From the NCBI GenBank assembly GCA_014529385.2, contig CM043944.1, positions 93,221,476 through 93,285,475 of the forward strand: 64,000 nucleotides of DNA, written 5' to 3'. This stretch comes from Adiantum capillus-veneris (lineage: Eukaryota; Streptophyta; Polypodiopsida; Polypodiales; Pteridaceae). Position 1 is the stretch's first letter, and every line of letters begins with the position of its first letter. The notes under the pieces were generated by a model. The model saw nothing but the letters and a program-made list of their open reading frames with translations. It was not told the origin of the DNA and made no database searches. Positions 43,273 through 53,298 of this stretch are shown here, piece by piece. A program made the translations under genes and the position numbers.

Positions 43273-44820
43273 TGGTACATGCAAACACTGTTGACCCACA
43301 GAGAAAGCCCGAAGCATGTACATGGAAGATGGCAGGTGGGCAATACAATACTTGTACAATTGCTTGATGCGAGTTGTGTCCGACACTGTCGGACAGTGTA
43401 TGTCAAATGTGGATGTTGGCAGACCATAGGTGGTTTTCGAGCTCAAGTACTGGTCGGGATACCTAGAAGTGTCAAAGGTTGGTTGGGTGTAATCGTCAAC
43501 GAGAGCCATGATATGTACTATGTTGAATGCTTTCACTATGCTGGCGATTTTGAAGCTTTGTGGATGCATGAAGCCCAATGGTTAGCAGTGACTCAATCGG
43601 ATGCGATGTGAAGGTTGCTAACACTTGTAGCAATTCCGCTCTTCTTAGAGTGCGTTCGAGTATGTGGAGGTTAATATAGTGTTTTCATTGGATGCATGGA
43701 GTTCACTGAGCAATTCAAGGTGTGATACGAGGCCAAGCCCGATTTTTTAAGGGAAAAGGTAAAGCTAGAACTAAAGACTACATTAAAATAGAAAAAAAAA
43801 TGATGAACGCCATACTGCAGTAGGCCGAGGGGTGTTGTGTGCACGTGGGCGATAGGGTGGCGAGGCCATCACATGCGACTCAAAGGAGCAAGAGGACATG
43901 TGGGTGGCAAAGGAGAAGGGAATGTCAGTTTGCATGGGGAGACAGTTTGGAGGACCAGTGGCACGGAAGTTTGCATAAGCCAGAGCAACATGTTGCAAGG
44001 AAGGTGGAGTTGATGCACGGGTAGGTCTGCATGAGTGAAGGGTTGCATGGCGGACAGCGCCACCAACCTTCTGGAAGGGGCAACTTGACAAAAGGAGGGG
44101 ACGGAGAGCTGCAGTTTAGGGGGGTCCTCGGGTGTTGAAATTAGGTCCATGAGGAGCTCTCCGGTTGTGACAGGGGGTTGACAGTAGCCTATAGGGAGCT
44201 TCATCAGGAGGGCTCGCCAGGAGAAGGTGGGGAGTGACCTCATACTGCAGTAAAGGTAGCCATGTAGAGCATCACCAAGGACTTGATTGGAGGAGGGGCA
44301 TCGACCTGAAGGAGTTCAAGGGGCAGCTGGGAGCCGGAAAAGAGAGGAGGTCAGAGTGTTTTCAAAGTTTTTTAACACTGCCATTGTGCCCCAAATTCGT
44401 GTTATGCAATCATTATGGTGTTGGAATCTTTGATGTAAATTTGTTCCCTCGTCTTATCTTGTGCCCCACGCCCATGGTAGCATTGGCTCCAGGTTTTGTA
44501 TATGTGTGTGTGCAGAGAGGGAGGGAGTGAATGATTGAGCTATTATGTGTGTGGTTGAGGCTTGTGTCGCCTCCCAGGGATTGTTTATTTACTTATTTGT
44601 TGTAGGAATGGTTGTGTATGATGGTGTACTGTCAAGCCGGTTATCTCGAGGTGTTTATGTGTGCATGTGTACAACTGAGAAAGCTCGAAGGTGAGCTGTG
44701 CAGTGAAAGTCTACAAAAAGTGTGCGTGTGTGTGTGATTCTATGTGGTTAGGGGTGCGGGTTAATCCATGGGCTATAGAGAGGCAAGTTTGGAATGTGCT
44801 GGATTTGTTCCCCATTTCCA
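43273..44820 (+). repeat. Gag-only element 5' LTR
   Basis: TGGTACATGCAAAC...CCCATTTCCA, 1548 bp. Aligned to 46383-48039 over its whole length. Confidence 0.9.
43279..43611 (+). CDS. ORF inside the gag-only element LTR
   Basis: 110 codons with protein-like content: GRWQVGNTILVQLLDAS, then GWLGVIVNESHDMYYVECFHYAGDFEALWMHEAQWLA (quoted in parts: VIVNESHDMYYVECF, ALWMHEAQWLA). In the other LTR the middle reads VNVDFGRPKVVFELKYW in one phase, and indels shift the remainder. Combining both copies suggests an older continuous reading. It could be a captured gene fragment within the LTR or chance; no family was recognised. Confidence 0.3.
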   Translation: MQTLLTHRESPKHVHGRWQVGNTILVQLLDASCVRHCRTVYVKCGCWQTIGGFRAQVLVGIPRSVKGWLGVIVNESHDMYYVECFHYAGDFEALWMHEAQWLAVTQSDAM

Positions 44821-44884
44821 TCAATGGACGTGCCCCCACTGATGATCTACTGATTGCTCCTCAGTGGAGTCCTACAGCTTGAAG
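44821..44884 (+). promoter_or_regulatory. PBS region of gag-only element
   Basis: TGGACGTGCCCCCACTGATG starts at 44825. It resembles the host element's TGGTGTCCCCACGGAGGATC, sharing CCCCAC.GA.GATCT.CT. Confidence 0.45.
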
Positions 44885-45409
44885 ATGATTGAAGATTGCG
44901 GTCCGCCGGTTTTCACTGGCGAGGAAGATGCAGAAGATTGGATATGCAATCTAGAGTTGTATATGATGTCACTATAGATGCTGACCAACGAAGCAAAGCT
45001 TAGAGGTTTGTCACAGGTGATGTAGGGCAAAGCAAAGGCCTGGCTCAACAATTTGGAGGTTTCCAATAAGCAATCATGGTCGAGGGTTTGAGCCTATTTT
45101 GTTCAAGATTTCAAGATGGAAGTATCAAAGACTCAATTGGATGGAAGATTGGACCAAGAGGTATGCATGAAGTCAATTATTGATAAAGAAGTATCCTATG
45201 ATGAAGCTTTAACAGGCTCCGCTAGAAGAGGATATGAATGTGATGACGGAGATGCCTGGAGTGATCCAAGGTCCAGTTCTGTGGAGGATTTTGCGGCTTA
45301 TGACGAATATTGGAAAGCCATGCTTGACGTCGCCTACCATGCAGAAGTGCAAGACATTGAAGACCTAGTGGGACGAAAGCAGTCTTCTATCTACATCAAG
45401 TTCGAGTGA
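44885..45409 (+). pseudogene. gag: Gag-like gene of nested element
   Basis: Reads from ATG at 44885 with three in-frame stops, then open to 45409. PPVFTGEEDAEDWICNLELY, EAKLRGLSQVM, GKAKAWLNNLEV and SWSRV...AYFVQDFKMEV give the classic Retrotrans_gag pattern (F.G..DA..W, A..W, W......F...F). The C-terminal part is acidic and Tyr/Trp-rich (DDGDAWSDPRSSSVEDF). No zinc knuckle follows. It is shorter than autonomous Gag. If expressed from intact copies it could co-assemble with helper Gag, which is inference. Confidence 0.75.
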
Positions 45410-45452
45410 AGGTGAAGTAGAGATATGCCAAGATGGTTTATCTATGTAGGGG

Positions 45453-46106
45453 GTGGGGCAACCTTGCCTTGATCAGCAGGCAAAGGTGCACTATAGGGTT
45501 CCAGAGCAAGTGTGTGGCCATGGAGAGACAGCTCCGGCAATTGACTCTATGGAGACAGATACTTGTGTAGCTTGCGAGAGCCAAGTTACTTGTGAAGAGG
45601 AGGGTACTGCCAACCTTGCAGGCGATGCAGTATGGGATCAATTTTTGTCTTGCTTGTCCAATGATGTGGTGATCAAGCAGGTGTTTGAAGAGCAGGTAGC
45701 TAAGGCTGATGGTCAAGAGTTGATGGTCGAGCAATCTAGCTCTTTGATCTCGTGTGAAGTACAGGTTGAAGGGGTAGTAGCCCATGCTCTTGTGGCTAAA
45801 GAGCGAGTAGGGGCAAAAAACAAGTTGTTGAAGGTATGTGCTATGCTCTTGATGAAGGTGTTATTGCAGGTAGCTTTCTACAAAGCTCTCCACCCTTTGC
45901 AAAGCTTTGTGCATGTGGGTTCTGTTATGGAGAGCCCTCTAGCAAAGGGAGGAATGATTGCACGTGATGCAATTGCTTCAAATGTGGGTGTATACGCTCA
46001 TTTTGGGTATGAAGCTGGCGTATGGATACAGGTTGTTGAAGATCGATGCTATGCTAAACTGCATGAGAGGCTTGTTTTTGGGTTTACAAGTACAAAAAAT
46101 GGTTGA
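45453..46106 (+). CDS. Second ORF of nested element, unknown
   Basis: 217 codons without a stop, the longest clean frame of this element. Cys- and Glu-rich start (CVACESQVTCEEEG), then VVIKQVFEEQVAKADGQELMVEQ, a hydrophobic central part (LLKVCAMLLMKVLLQVAFYKAL), and GVYAHFGYEAGVWIQVV near the end. No domain was recognised; it lies where a Gag C-terminus or accessory protein would be. Selection or chance cannot be told apart from a single copy. Confidence 0.4.
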   Translation: MGQPCLDQQAKVHYRVPEQVCGHGETAPAIDSMETDTCVACESQVTCEEEGTANLAGDAVWDQFLSCLSNDVVIKQVFEEQVAKADGQELMVEQSSSLISCEVQVEGVVAHALVAKERVGAKNKLLKVCAMLLMKVLLQVAFYKALHPLQSFVHVGSVMESPLAKGGMIARDAIASNVGVYAHFGYEAGVWIQVVEDRCYAKLHERLVFGFTSTKNG

Positions 46107-46382
46107 TTATGCATGTACTACAGACAGCTGGCTATGCTTAGTGCCATGTATTTGATCCAGGTGGAGTTTTCACCACAGTTGGGAGAGCCTATGGCTTTCC
46201 ATTTGATCCGGGGGGGTTTATGCAGCTGCTAATAAGATCTCCCTCTCTATCTATCTATACAGTTGTACATACTACATTTAACTTCTTATTATGCTATCAT
46301 GTTCTCAATTCTTATGCAGTTTTGTGATACCTATATAATGCTATGGTTAAGCATAAATGCTCAACGAGGGGGTGGGCAATGA
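46107..46382 (+). promoter_or_regulatory. 3' non-coding end and PPT of nested element
   Basis: Short AT-rich stretch ending in GAGGGGGTGGGCAATGA immediately before the 3' LTR. Confidence 0.55.
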
Positions 46383-48039
46383 TGGTACATGCAAACACTG
46401 TCGACCTAGAGAGAAGCCCAAAGCATGTACATGGAAGATGGCAGGTGGGCAATACAATACTTGTACAATTGCTTGATGCGAGTTGTGGCCAGCAATGTCA
46501 GACAGTGTATGTCAATGTGGATTTTGGTAGACCAAAGGTGGTTTTCGAGCTCAAGTACTGGTCGGCGGGATACCTAGAAGTGTCAAAGGTTGGTTGGGTG
46601 TAATCGTCAGCGAGAGCCATCATATGTACTATGTTGAATGCTTTCACTATTCTGGCGATTTTGAAGCTCTGTGGATGCATGAAGCCCAATGGTTAGCAGC
46701 GACTCAATCGGATGCGATTTGAAGGTTGCCGACACTTGTAGCAATTCCGCTCTTCTTAGAGTGCGTTCGAGTATGTGGAGGTTAATATAGTGTTTTCATT
46801 CGATGCATGGAGTTCACCGAGCAATTCAAGGTGTGATACGAGGCCAAAAAGCCCGATTTTTTTAGAGAAAAGGTAAAGCTGGAACTAAAGACTACATTAA
46901 AATAGAAAAAAAAAAACGACGAACGCCATACTACTGGTTGAGGGGTGTTGCGAGGCCAAAAAGCCCGATTTTTTTAGAGAAAAGGTAAAGCTGGAACTAA
47001 AGACTACATTAAAATAGAAAAAAAAAACGACGAACGCCATACTACTGGTTGAGGGGTGTTGCGTGCACGTGGGCGATAGGGTGGCAAGGCCATCACAGGC
47101 GACTCAAAGGAGCAAGAGGACATCTGGGTGGAAAAGGAGAAGGGAATGTCAGTTTTCATGGGGAGACAGTTTGGAGGACCAGTGGCACGGCAATTTGCAT
47201 AAGCCAGGGCAACCTGTTGCAACGAAGGTGGAGTTGATGCATGGGCAGGTCTGCATGAGTGAAGGGTTGCATGGTGGACAGCGCCACCAACCTTTTGGAA
47301 GGGGCAACTTGACAAAAGGAGGGGACGGATAGCTGCAGTTTAGGGGGGTCCTTGGGTGTTGAAATTAGGTCCGTGAGGAGCTCTGCGATTGCGACAGGGG
47401 GTTGACAGTAGCCTATAGGGAGCTTCATCAGGAGGGCTCGCCAGGAGAAGGTGGGGAGGGACCTCATACTGTAGTAAAGGTAGCCATGTAGAGCGTCACC
47501 AAGGGCTCGATTGGAGGAGGGGCATCAACCTGAAGGAGTTCAAGGGGCAACCGGGAGCCGACAAAGGGAGGATATCAGAGTGTTTTCAAAGTTTTTTAAC
47601 ACCGCCATTGTACCCCAAATTCGTGTTATGCAATCATTATGGTTTTTTTGGAATCTTTGGTGTAAATTTGTTCCCTCGTCTTATCTCATGCCCCAAACCC
47701 GTGGTAGCGTTGGCTTCGGGTTTTGTGTATGTGTGTGTGCAGAGAGGGAGGGAGTGAATGATTGAGCTATTCTGTGTGTGGTCGAGGCTTGTGTCACCTC
47801 CCAGGGATTATGTGTTCACTTATCTGGTGTAGGAATGGTTGTGTATGATGGTGTACTGTCAAGCGGGTTATGTCGAGGTGTTTATGTGTGCATGTGTACA
47901 ACTGAGAAAGCTCGAAGGCGAGCTGTGCAGTGAAAGTCTGCAAAAAGTGTGTGTGATTCTGTGTGGTTAGGGGTGCGGGTTAATCCCTGGGCTATAGAGA
48001 GGCAAGTTTGGAATGTGTTGGGTTTGTTCCCCCTTTCCA
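46383..48039 (+). repeat. Gag-only element 3' LTR
   Basis: TGGTACATGC...CCTTTCCA, 1657 bp. Its extra length over the 5' LTR comes from a 112/111-bp tandem duplication at 46839-46950 and 46951-47061. Confidence 0.9.
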
Positions 48040-48602
48040 ACGTGCAATGGGAGCTGTTCAAGATTGGCGACGTGGTACAATTAGCCTCTATGGAAAGACA
48101 GGTGCCAAGAAGCTATATAATATGGACACAAGGAAAGTATTGGAAGGGCTTTATGAAGATGAGGATGAGTCTAGTGATGAAGACTATTCCACAGTGATTG
48201 ACTGATGAGGACAGTGATAGTACTACCAGCAGTGATGAGGATGTTGATGTTGCATTTCTTTTGATGGACAAAGAAATCCAGGAGTCTGGTTTAGTTGCAT
48301 TTGAAAATGAGATTGAAGATGAAATTGAAGAGCCTCATGAAGTAATTGAAGGGCTGATGCAAGCCAAGGCTGAATTGTCAAAGAAGCAAGAATTGATGAC
48401 ACAAATGATCAGTGGAGACCTCTCAGCTATGGAGAAGGAGGTAAATTTGCACATGTTGGCTAGTTTTCGTGATTTGTTCATTACTTCATATGAAGAGATT
48501 AGAGGGTTTAAAGGAGAAGAGATGCATATAGAGCTGAAAGAAGGTGTTAAGATAGTACGACAAAGGCTAAGAAGGATGGGTCAAGAGCAAATGGAAGCCT
48601 AG
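48040..48602 (+). pseudogene. Tat-like element protease 3' part and RT linker
   Basis: RAMGAVQDWRRGTISLYGKT begins at the ACGT target duplication and completes the ILGR|PWLRAMGAV closing block of the interrupted protease. The phase then shifts (48205), and 48198-48602 encodes an acidic linker (DEDSDSTTSSDEDVDVAF) and the segment FRDLFITSYEEIRGF...VRQRLRRMGQEQ that leads into RT, with a stop at 48600. This directly proves that the insert split one gene. Confidence 0.85.
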
Positions 48603-48611
48603 CGGGAAGAG

Positions 48612-49412
48612 GTGGACAAGTTATTGAAGGCAGGGTTCATAGTCCTAGTCGAAATTACAGAATGGGTGAGTCTAGTAGTAGTCAGCCCAAAGAAGGATGG
48701 AAAGTGGAGGATTTGTGTAGATTTTAAACCTTTAAATGCAGCCACTAAGAAGAACCCATATCCTCTCCCATTCATCGATCAGATCTTGGATTCAGTAGAA
48801 AGTTATGAGAGGTACAGTGTGTGTGATGGTTTTTCGAGCTATTTTCAATTGAAGATTGCTCTTGAAGATCGAACAAAGACAGCTTTCATTACGCCATGGG
48901 GCTGTTATTGTTACACTGTATTGTCATTTGGGTTGTCAAATGGACCATCTTTCTATCAAGAGAGAGCAAATTGGGTATTGGAACCATTCATTGGTAGTTG
49001 TGTTAAAGCTTTTATGGACGACTTCTGTGTCTACAGCAGTATGGTTGAACATCATGAGAAGTTGCAGATAGTATTGGCTCGATATGATGAATGTGGAGGA
49101 CAACCAAATCCAAAGAAATTTCATCTAGCACAGCCAAGGGTGAAGTTATTGGGCCACATGGTGTCAGAAAATGGGATTGAGGCTGATCCAGGCAAGGTTA
49201 AGTCTATTATTTTTCTTCCATCACCTACAAGTACAAAGCAATTGGCAACCTTTATACACAAAGTGAAGTACATGGCACGCTTTATTCCATTGTCTTCACA
49301 ACTCCTTTATCCATTACAACAAGTGGCAAAGCATGATCCATTGCAATGGGATGACAAGTGTGAAGAAGTGTTTCAAGAGGTGAAAGAGGTGTTAGGGGGG
49401 ATCGACTATTAG
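48612..49412 (+). CDS. pol: Tat-like element reverse transcriptase
   Basis: 266 codons open. DKLLKAGFIVLVEITEWVS, VVVSPKKDGKWRICVDFKPLN, YSVCDGFSSYFQLKIA (first catalytic Asp), KTAFITPWGCYCYTVLSFGL, and KAFMDDFCVYSS with both Asp of the YxDD-type box intact (about 49010-49035). KVKLLGHMVSENGIEADPGK-like (quoted: LLGHMVSENGIEADPGK) and PLQWDDKCEEVFQEVK lead to the connection. The preceding stop at 48600 and the stop after GIDY at 49410 interrupt the polyprotein. This is the best preserved RT in the window. Confidence 0.9.
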   Translation: MDKLLKAGFIVLVEITEWVSLVVVSPKKDGKWRICVDFKPLNAATKKNPYPLPFIDQILDSVESYERYSVCDGFSSYFQLKIALEDRTKTAFITPWGCYCYTVLSFGLSNGPSFYQERANWVLEPFIGSCVKAFMDDFCVYSSMVEHHEKLQIVLARYDECGGQPNPKKFHLAQPRVKLLGHMVSENGIEADPGKVKSIIFLPSPTSTKQLATFIHKVKYMARFIPLSSQLLYPLQQVAKHDPLQWDDKCEEVFQEVKEVLGGIDY

Positions 49413-49414
49413 CC

Positions 49415-50280
49415 ATGCAAGCTCCTGATTGGGAGCAAGTGTTTTATGTAAATCCATTAGTAGGGGATGACACCATTGGAGCCATGCTATTGCAAATGGG
49501 AAAGGGCAGCCACTATATGAGGCCAGTGTATTGTGCAAGCCGAGTGAAGTTGGTAGCAGAGAGAAAATTCTTGGATGTAGAGCTAGTGATGGCCAGTGTA
49601 ATATTTGCTTGTCGACGATTTCGTCATTACTTGCTACCACAACCTTTTGTTTTCTTAACGAGTTACACCTTTTTTCCACAGTTAATTAATGGCACAAACA
49701 TGTCAAATGTGGTCAAGAAATGGGTAATTGAGCTGTAAGAGTTTGAGTTCTCTTTTTTAGTGGAAGACAGTACAAGAGATACCCTAGATGATTTGTTGAC
49801 TTACAAGGAGAATCCACTTCTTGTTAAGGAAGAGGTGGTGAGAAGGGTAGTTGAAGAAGTGTCACATATCATAAATGCACATGTGTTGTTCTTTGATGGC
49901 TCATACAGAAAGAGCCATGATGTGGCTTTAGGGATATAGGCGCACTTTACGATCCAGAGGGGAAGCTAGTATGCAAGAGAGGGTTCAAATTGGATGCACA
50001 TAGTAACAATGAGATTGAATATGCTACTTTGGAATCCGGATTACATATTTGTTTGAAGCATGGGATTAGAAGGTTGAGCATAAAAGGTGATGTCAGAATT
50101 AAAGGCCTATTAAAAAAGTTTGAAGCATGGAGCATCAGACACATTGAACGTGCTCTAAATGGAGAGGCACATGAAGCAGCTCAAAGCATGATTGGGGAGC
50201 TATTTGTGTTGAGGACCAATTTACCTCTTTATCATGGCCGAGAAAATTTGTCTCAAGAAGAGGAGTTTTTGCTAACATAA
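49415..50280 (+). pseudogene. pol: Tandem RNase H domains (gypsy type, then archaeal-like type)
   Basis: First domain: WEQVFYVNPLVGDDTIGAMLL, YCASRVKLVAERKFLDVELV, CRRFRHYLLPQPF, with VNPL where an Asp is expected. After a tether (ELxEFEFSFLVEDSTRDTL) comes a second domain: VLFFDGSYRKSHD (Asp at 49895), a one-base shift, IGALYDPEGKLVCKRGF, NNEIEYATLESGL (Glu), RLSIKGDV (Asp), then a deletion, and AWSIRHIERALNGEAHEAAQ. Dual RNase H of this kind is typical of Tat-lineage plant elements. The second domain is shortened between GDV and GLLKKF, and HEAAQ replaces the expected last acidic motif. Confidence 0.8.
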
Positions 50281-50346
50281 CTCATTCCGAAGGACATTCA
50301 AAAGTCTAAGAAGTATGGTTTTGTGCGTAGAGCATAAAGGTACAAA

Positions 50347-51624
50347 TTGATTGGTGATGTCTTATACATGAAAGGGGCTGATCTCGTGTTAAAACGTGTA
50401 CCTTGGAAGGAGGAGCTTTATAGAGTGTTGGAAGAGAATCATGAAGGCGCATATGGTGGCCATTTTGCTCTAAAGATCACCTTGCATAAGATCTTGCAAC
50501 AGGGGTATATATGGCCTAGTTTGCACAAGGATGTTCACCATTGGTGTAGGTCTTGCAATAGGTGTCAAGCATCTGGGAAGAGAGTGTTGAAGCCAAAGCT
50601 ACAAAAAACCATTATGCCGTTTGATGTGTTTGAAAAGTGGGGGATTGATGCAATAGGCCCGTTACCTATCACAAGCAGGGCCAAAAGCTATATTTTGACT
50701 GCAATGGACTATCTCTCTAGATGGGCCAAGGCTATAGCAGTAAAACAAATCACTACAAAGGATGTGGAAAAATTTGTGTACAATGAAATATGTTGCAAGT
50801 TTGGGGTGCCACTGGAGCTACTTTCGGATAAGGGGCCAGGATTTAGAGCTAAACTGCTAGATTTTTTATGTGCAAAGATGAAGATTAGGCACTAACATAC
50901 CACTCCTTATTACTCACAACGTAATGGATTAAATGAAAGATTCAATGGTGAGTTGGTACAAATTCTTTCAAAAGTGACAAAGCACCAAGGAAAGAATTGG
51001 GATTTAGAATTGCCTAGTGCATTATGGGCTTACCGTACTTCGGTAAAGACAGGTACATGGTTTACTCCATTTCATTTGGTATATGGAAAGGAAGCACTAT
51101 TGCCTATGGAAGTAGTGTTGTCTGCGGGGGTCAAGATGTTAGAGAAGTTGCTTGGGCCGCCTAGTGATGCGTTCAAAGAGAGGCTCTTACAATTACAAGA
51201 GGTTCAGCTGGATAGAACGAGCGCATTAAAACATTATGGGTAGATGCAAGATAAGGCTTTAGAAAAGATAAATGAAAAGGTCAAAAGTAAGGGTATTAAG
51301 AAACATGACTTGGTTTTGCGCTACAACAGTAAGCCGGACAAGACATTCCAAAATAAGTTTCAAATTAAGTGGGAAGGCCCGTTCAAGGTAGTGGAGTGTT
51401 TTTCGAATGGTACATATCAGCTGGCTAACCTGGATGGGATTCTACATAAGTCAACGGTAAATGGATTGCGTCTTAAATTATATCATGCTAGATTAATCAT
51501 GGTGGAGACAGATGAGTTGTCTGCAAAACAAGTAACGTATGTGAGGGATGAGAAGACCTGTGACGCAGCGAGTCTCATATCTCTTTTTGCTGCTCTGTTG
51601 ATCATGAATGATCTAGCAGGTTAG
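50347..51624 (+). pseudogene. pol: Tat-like element integrase
   Basis: Zinc module HEGAYGGHFALK...CRSCNRCQ (50440-50570). Core: EKWGIDAIGPLP (Asp), YLSRWAKAIAVKQ, LLSDKGPGFRAK (Asp), a stop near 50895, then YYSQRNGLNERFNGELVQIL (Glu). LPSALWAYRTSVKTGTWFTPF and the C-terminal GPY/F-type module IKKHDLVLRY...KWEGPFKVVECFSNGTYQLANLDG follow, with a stop at 51241. HHCC and DDE residues are all present. The frame closes at 51624, directly before the 3' LTR; no long PPT is evident (AGCAGGTTAG). Confidence 0.9.
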
Positions 51625-52720
51625 TGATTGCGCATATGTACATACGCATACATGTTGCATCAACTAAAGGATTGCCCATTATCCCGAGCCAGGTGGTTAC
51701 GTGGGGCCCACATGTGTACAGGTAGGACAGCGTGTACATAGTACATCGATTTTCATAATCACCACTACCATTGTGTTTTTTTTATAATAATGAGGAGTTG
51801 GTAGCACGTAAAACTTCTCAAAAAATCTATCCGCGGACCGACGCCATGCGGTAAGCAGGCGCGTCAGATGGCATCCAGTGGCGTCAGGAGGTCGAATGAG
51901 GTCAATACTTGCACGTGGGTAAGCGAGGACACAACGTGCGTGTTTTCTTGTGATGATTATGCAGAAAGATCATCATGAGTACTATATTTGGGGGCCACTT
52001 CACATGGTTTTGGGATGCATTATTGGAAAAAGTTGAGTGCCACGTGTGCGGATGGATGTAGAAAGGTGACAAAAATGCACTGCGTGGCTAGTTTTTGGCT
52101 TGTTCGGGGTCCGTTTGAGGTCAATTAAAAGGCCAAAGATACCCAAGGGATAAAGTGAAGTGCGGACACTAAAACACCTGAGAAAAAGACCAGCAAACAT
52201 GGAGAGAAGAGGAGGAACAGTCGCAACTCAGTTCTTGGAGCCTGTTGGCCATAAACTGCTCATCCGAGGTCGGATTTGAGTGCTTTGATATTGTAGACTG
52301 GGGTTTTTGGCCACTCCGTATGCAATGGCACTGTCCATTTTGCAAAATTCCTCACTTTTTCTTGCTTTTTTGGCTGTGTAAGTTTCTCCTGTGAGTGAAG
52401 CCTCTGCTCAAATTTGTGATTGTATCTGGCATATTTCATCCATATTGTCTGAGCCATTTGCCCCATTGGTGTTGGCCTAAGCTCAATTGTATCTAGAAAT
52501 ATTTATCTTTTGAGCTGAGTTTTTTTTGGTGTGTGTGTCTCTTTGTGTTGAGTGGGCAAATGGATAGTCTCTCTCTTCTCACTCCATTGGTGTGTTCCGT
52601 GTCTCGGCCAGGTGGGTTGTGTAAGCCAAGTGGTGCCTCATAGTGTGTGTGTGTGTATCATCCCAAGAGTGTGTGTCGGGTCATTATAGAGGCGTTGTGT
52701 ATGTTTTCATCCCGCTCACA
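51625..52720 (+). repeat. Tat-like element 3' LTR
   Basis: TGATTGCGCATATG...CCGCTCACA, 1096 bp. Matches 39360-40489 with many substitutions and a shorter GT tract. Confidence 0.9.
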
Positions 52721-53298
52721 ACGTCCATCACGGCAACCCGCTAACATTGGCACTATTGCCAGAGATAATGATCGTTAGGTGGTGAGTGACCGAGTCGTAG
52801 CTTTTACTTAGAAACTTTGATTTTGATTCCCATTACATTTACACTTTAGCAGTCAGGTAGCTACACTCGAGCTTTAGTGCTTGGTAGAGTTTAGAAGTCG
52901 AGGACTCACTAGATCTATTCTCAACAAGTAAGAGGATTGTGAGTGAGATAGCCAAAAGCATTTCATTCTCATATTTTTTCATTACTTTCAGAGTGCTATA
53001 CAGTTTTCAGTTTTGACTTTAATTTGTATTTGTTTTGTCTGTTTTCCTTTCACGTTTCAATTATGTACTTAGGAGTAGGGTAAATAGAAACTATAACCAT
53101 CAAATTTGGGTTGAAAGATCAGGGGAAAAGTTATCAAAAACCATATTTTGGCTGAAATGACCATAAAACTCTAAAATACTAAAAAATTGACGGTTAGAAC
53201 TCCACAGCTGATCAAAAATTAAAAAGAAGTTCAAAAATGCCATTACCAAACCATATAGAGTCAATCTGGAAAGTTTCATGCTGGATTGGTGCAAGAAC
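52721..53298 (+). other. Gene-free flank of Tat-like element
   Basis: No gene. TTGGCACTATTGCCA near 52756 is a short inverted repeat. AT-rich leader-like DNA follows from about 53060. Confidence 0.3.

Larger units (their letters stand above)
43273..48039 (+). mobile_element. Gag-only (TR-GAG-like) LTR element nested in protease gene
   Basis: LTRs 43273-44820 and 46383-48039 flank a 1562-bp internal region with a gag-like ORF and a second ORF but no protease, RT or integrase. TG...CA ends, a PPT-like GAGGGGGTGGGCAATGA before the 3' LTR, and a 4-bp ACGT target duplication define it. Such non-autonomous elements with only gag are known in plants; they rely on enzymes in trans. Confidence 0.9.
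39360..52720 (+). mobile_element. Tat-like Ty3/gypsy element with a nested element
   Basis: LTRs 39360-40489 and 51625-52720 are visibly diverged copies (TGATTGC.CATATGTACATAC...GCTCACA). The internal region, without the insert at 43273-48039, is about 6.4 kb: gag, protease, RT, two RNase H domains, integrase. The dual RNase H order places it near the Tat lineage. Flanking 5-bp sequences AGAAG and ACGTC do not match, so no target duplication is visible. Confidence 0.9.

Noticed and set aside
43783-44243. Minus-strand ORFs (Pro/Ser/His-rich), repeated at 47004-47467
   Set aside because: They recur only because they lie in the two LTR copies, and no protein features beyond base composition are seen.
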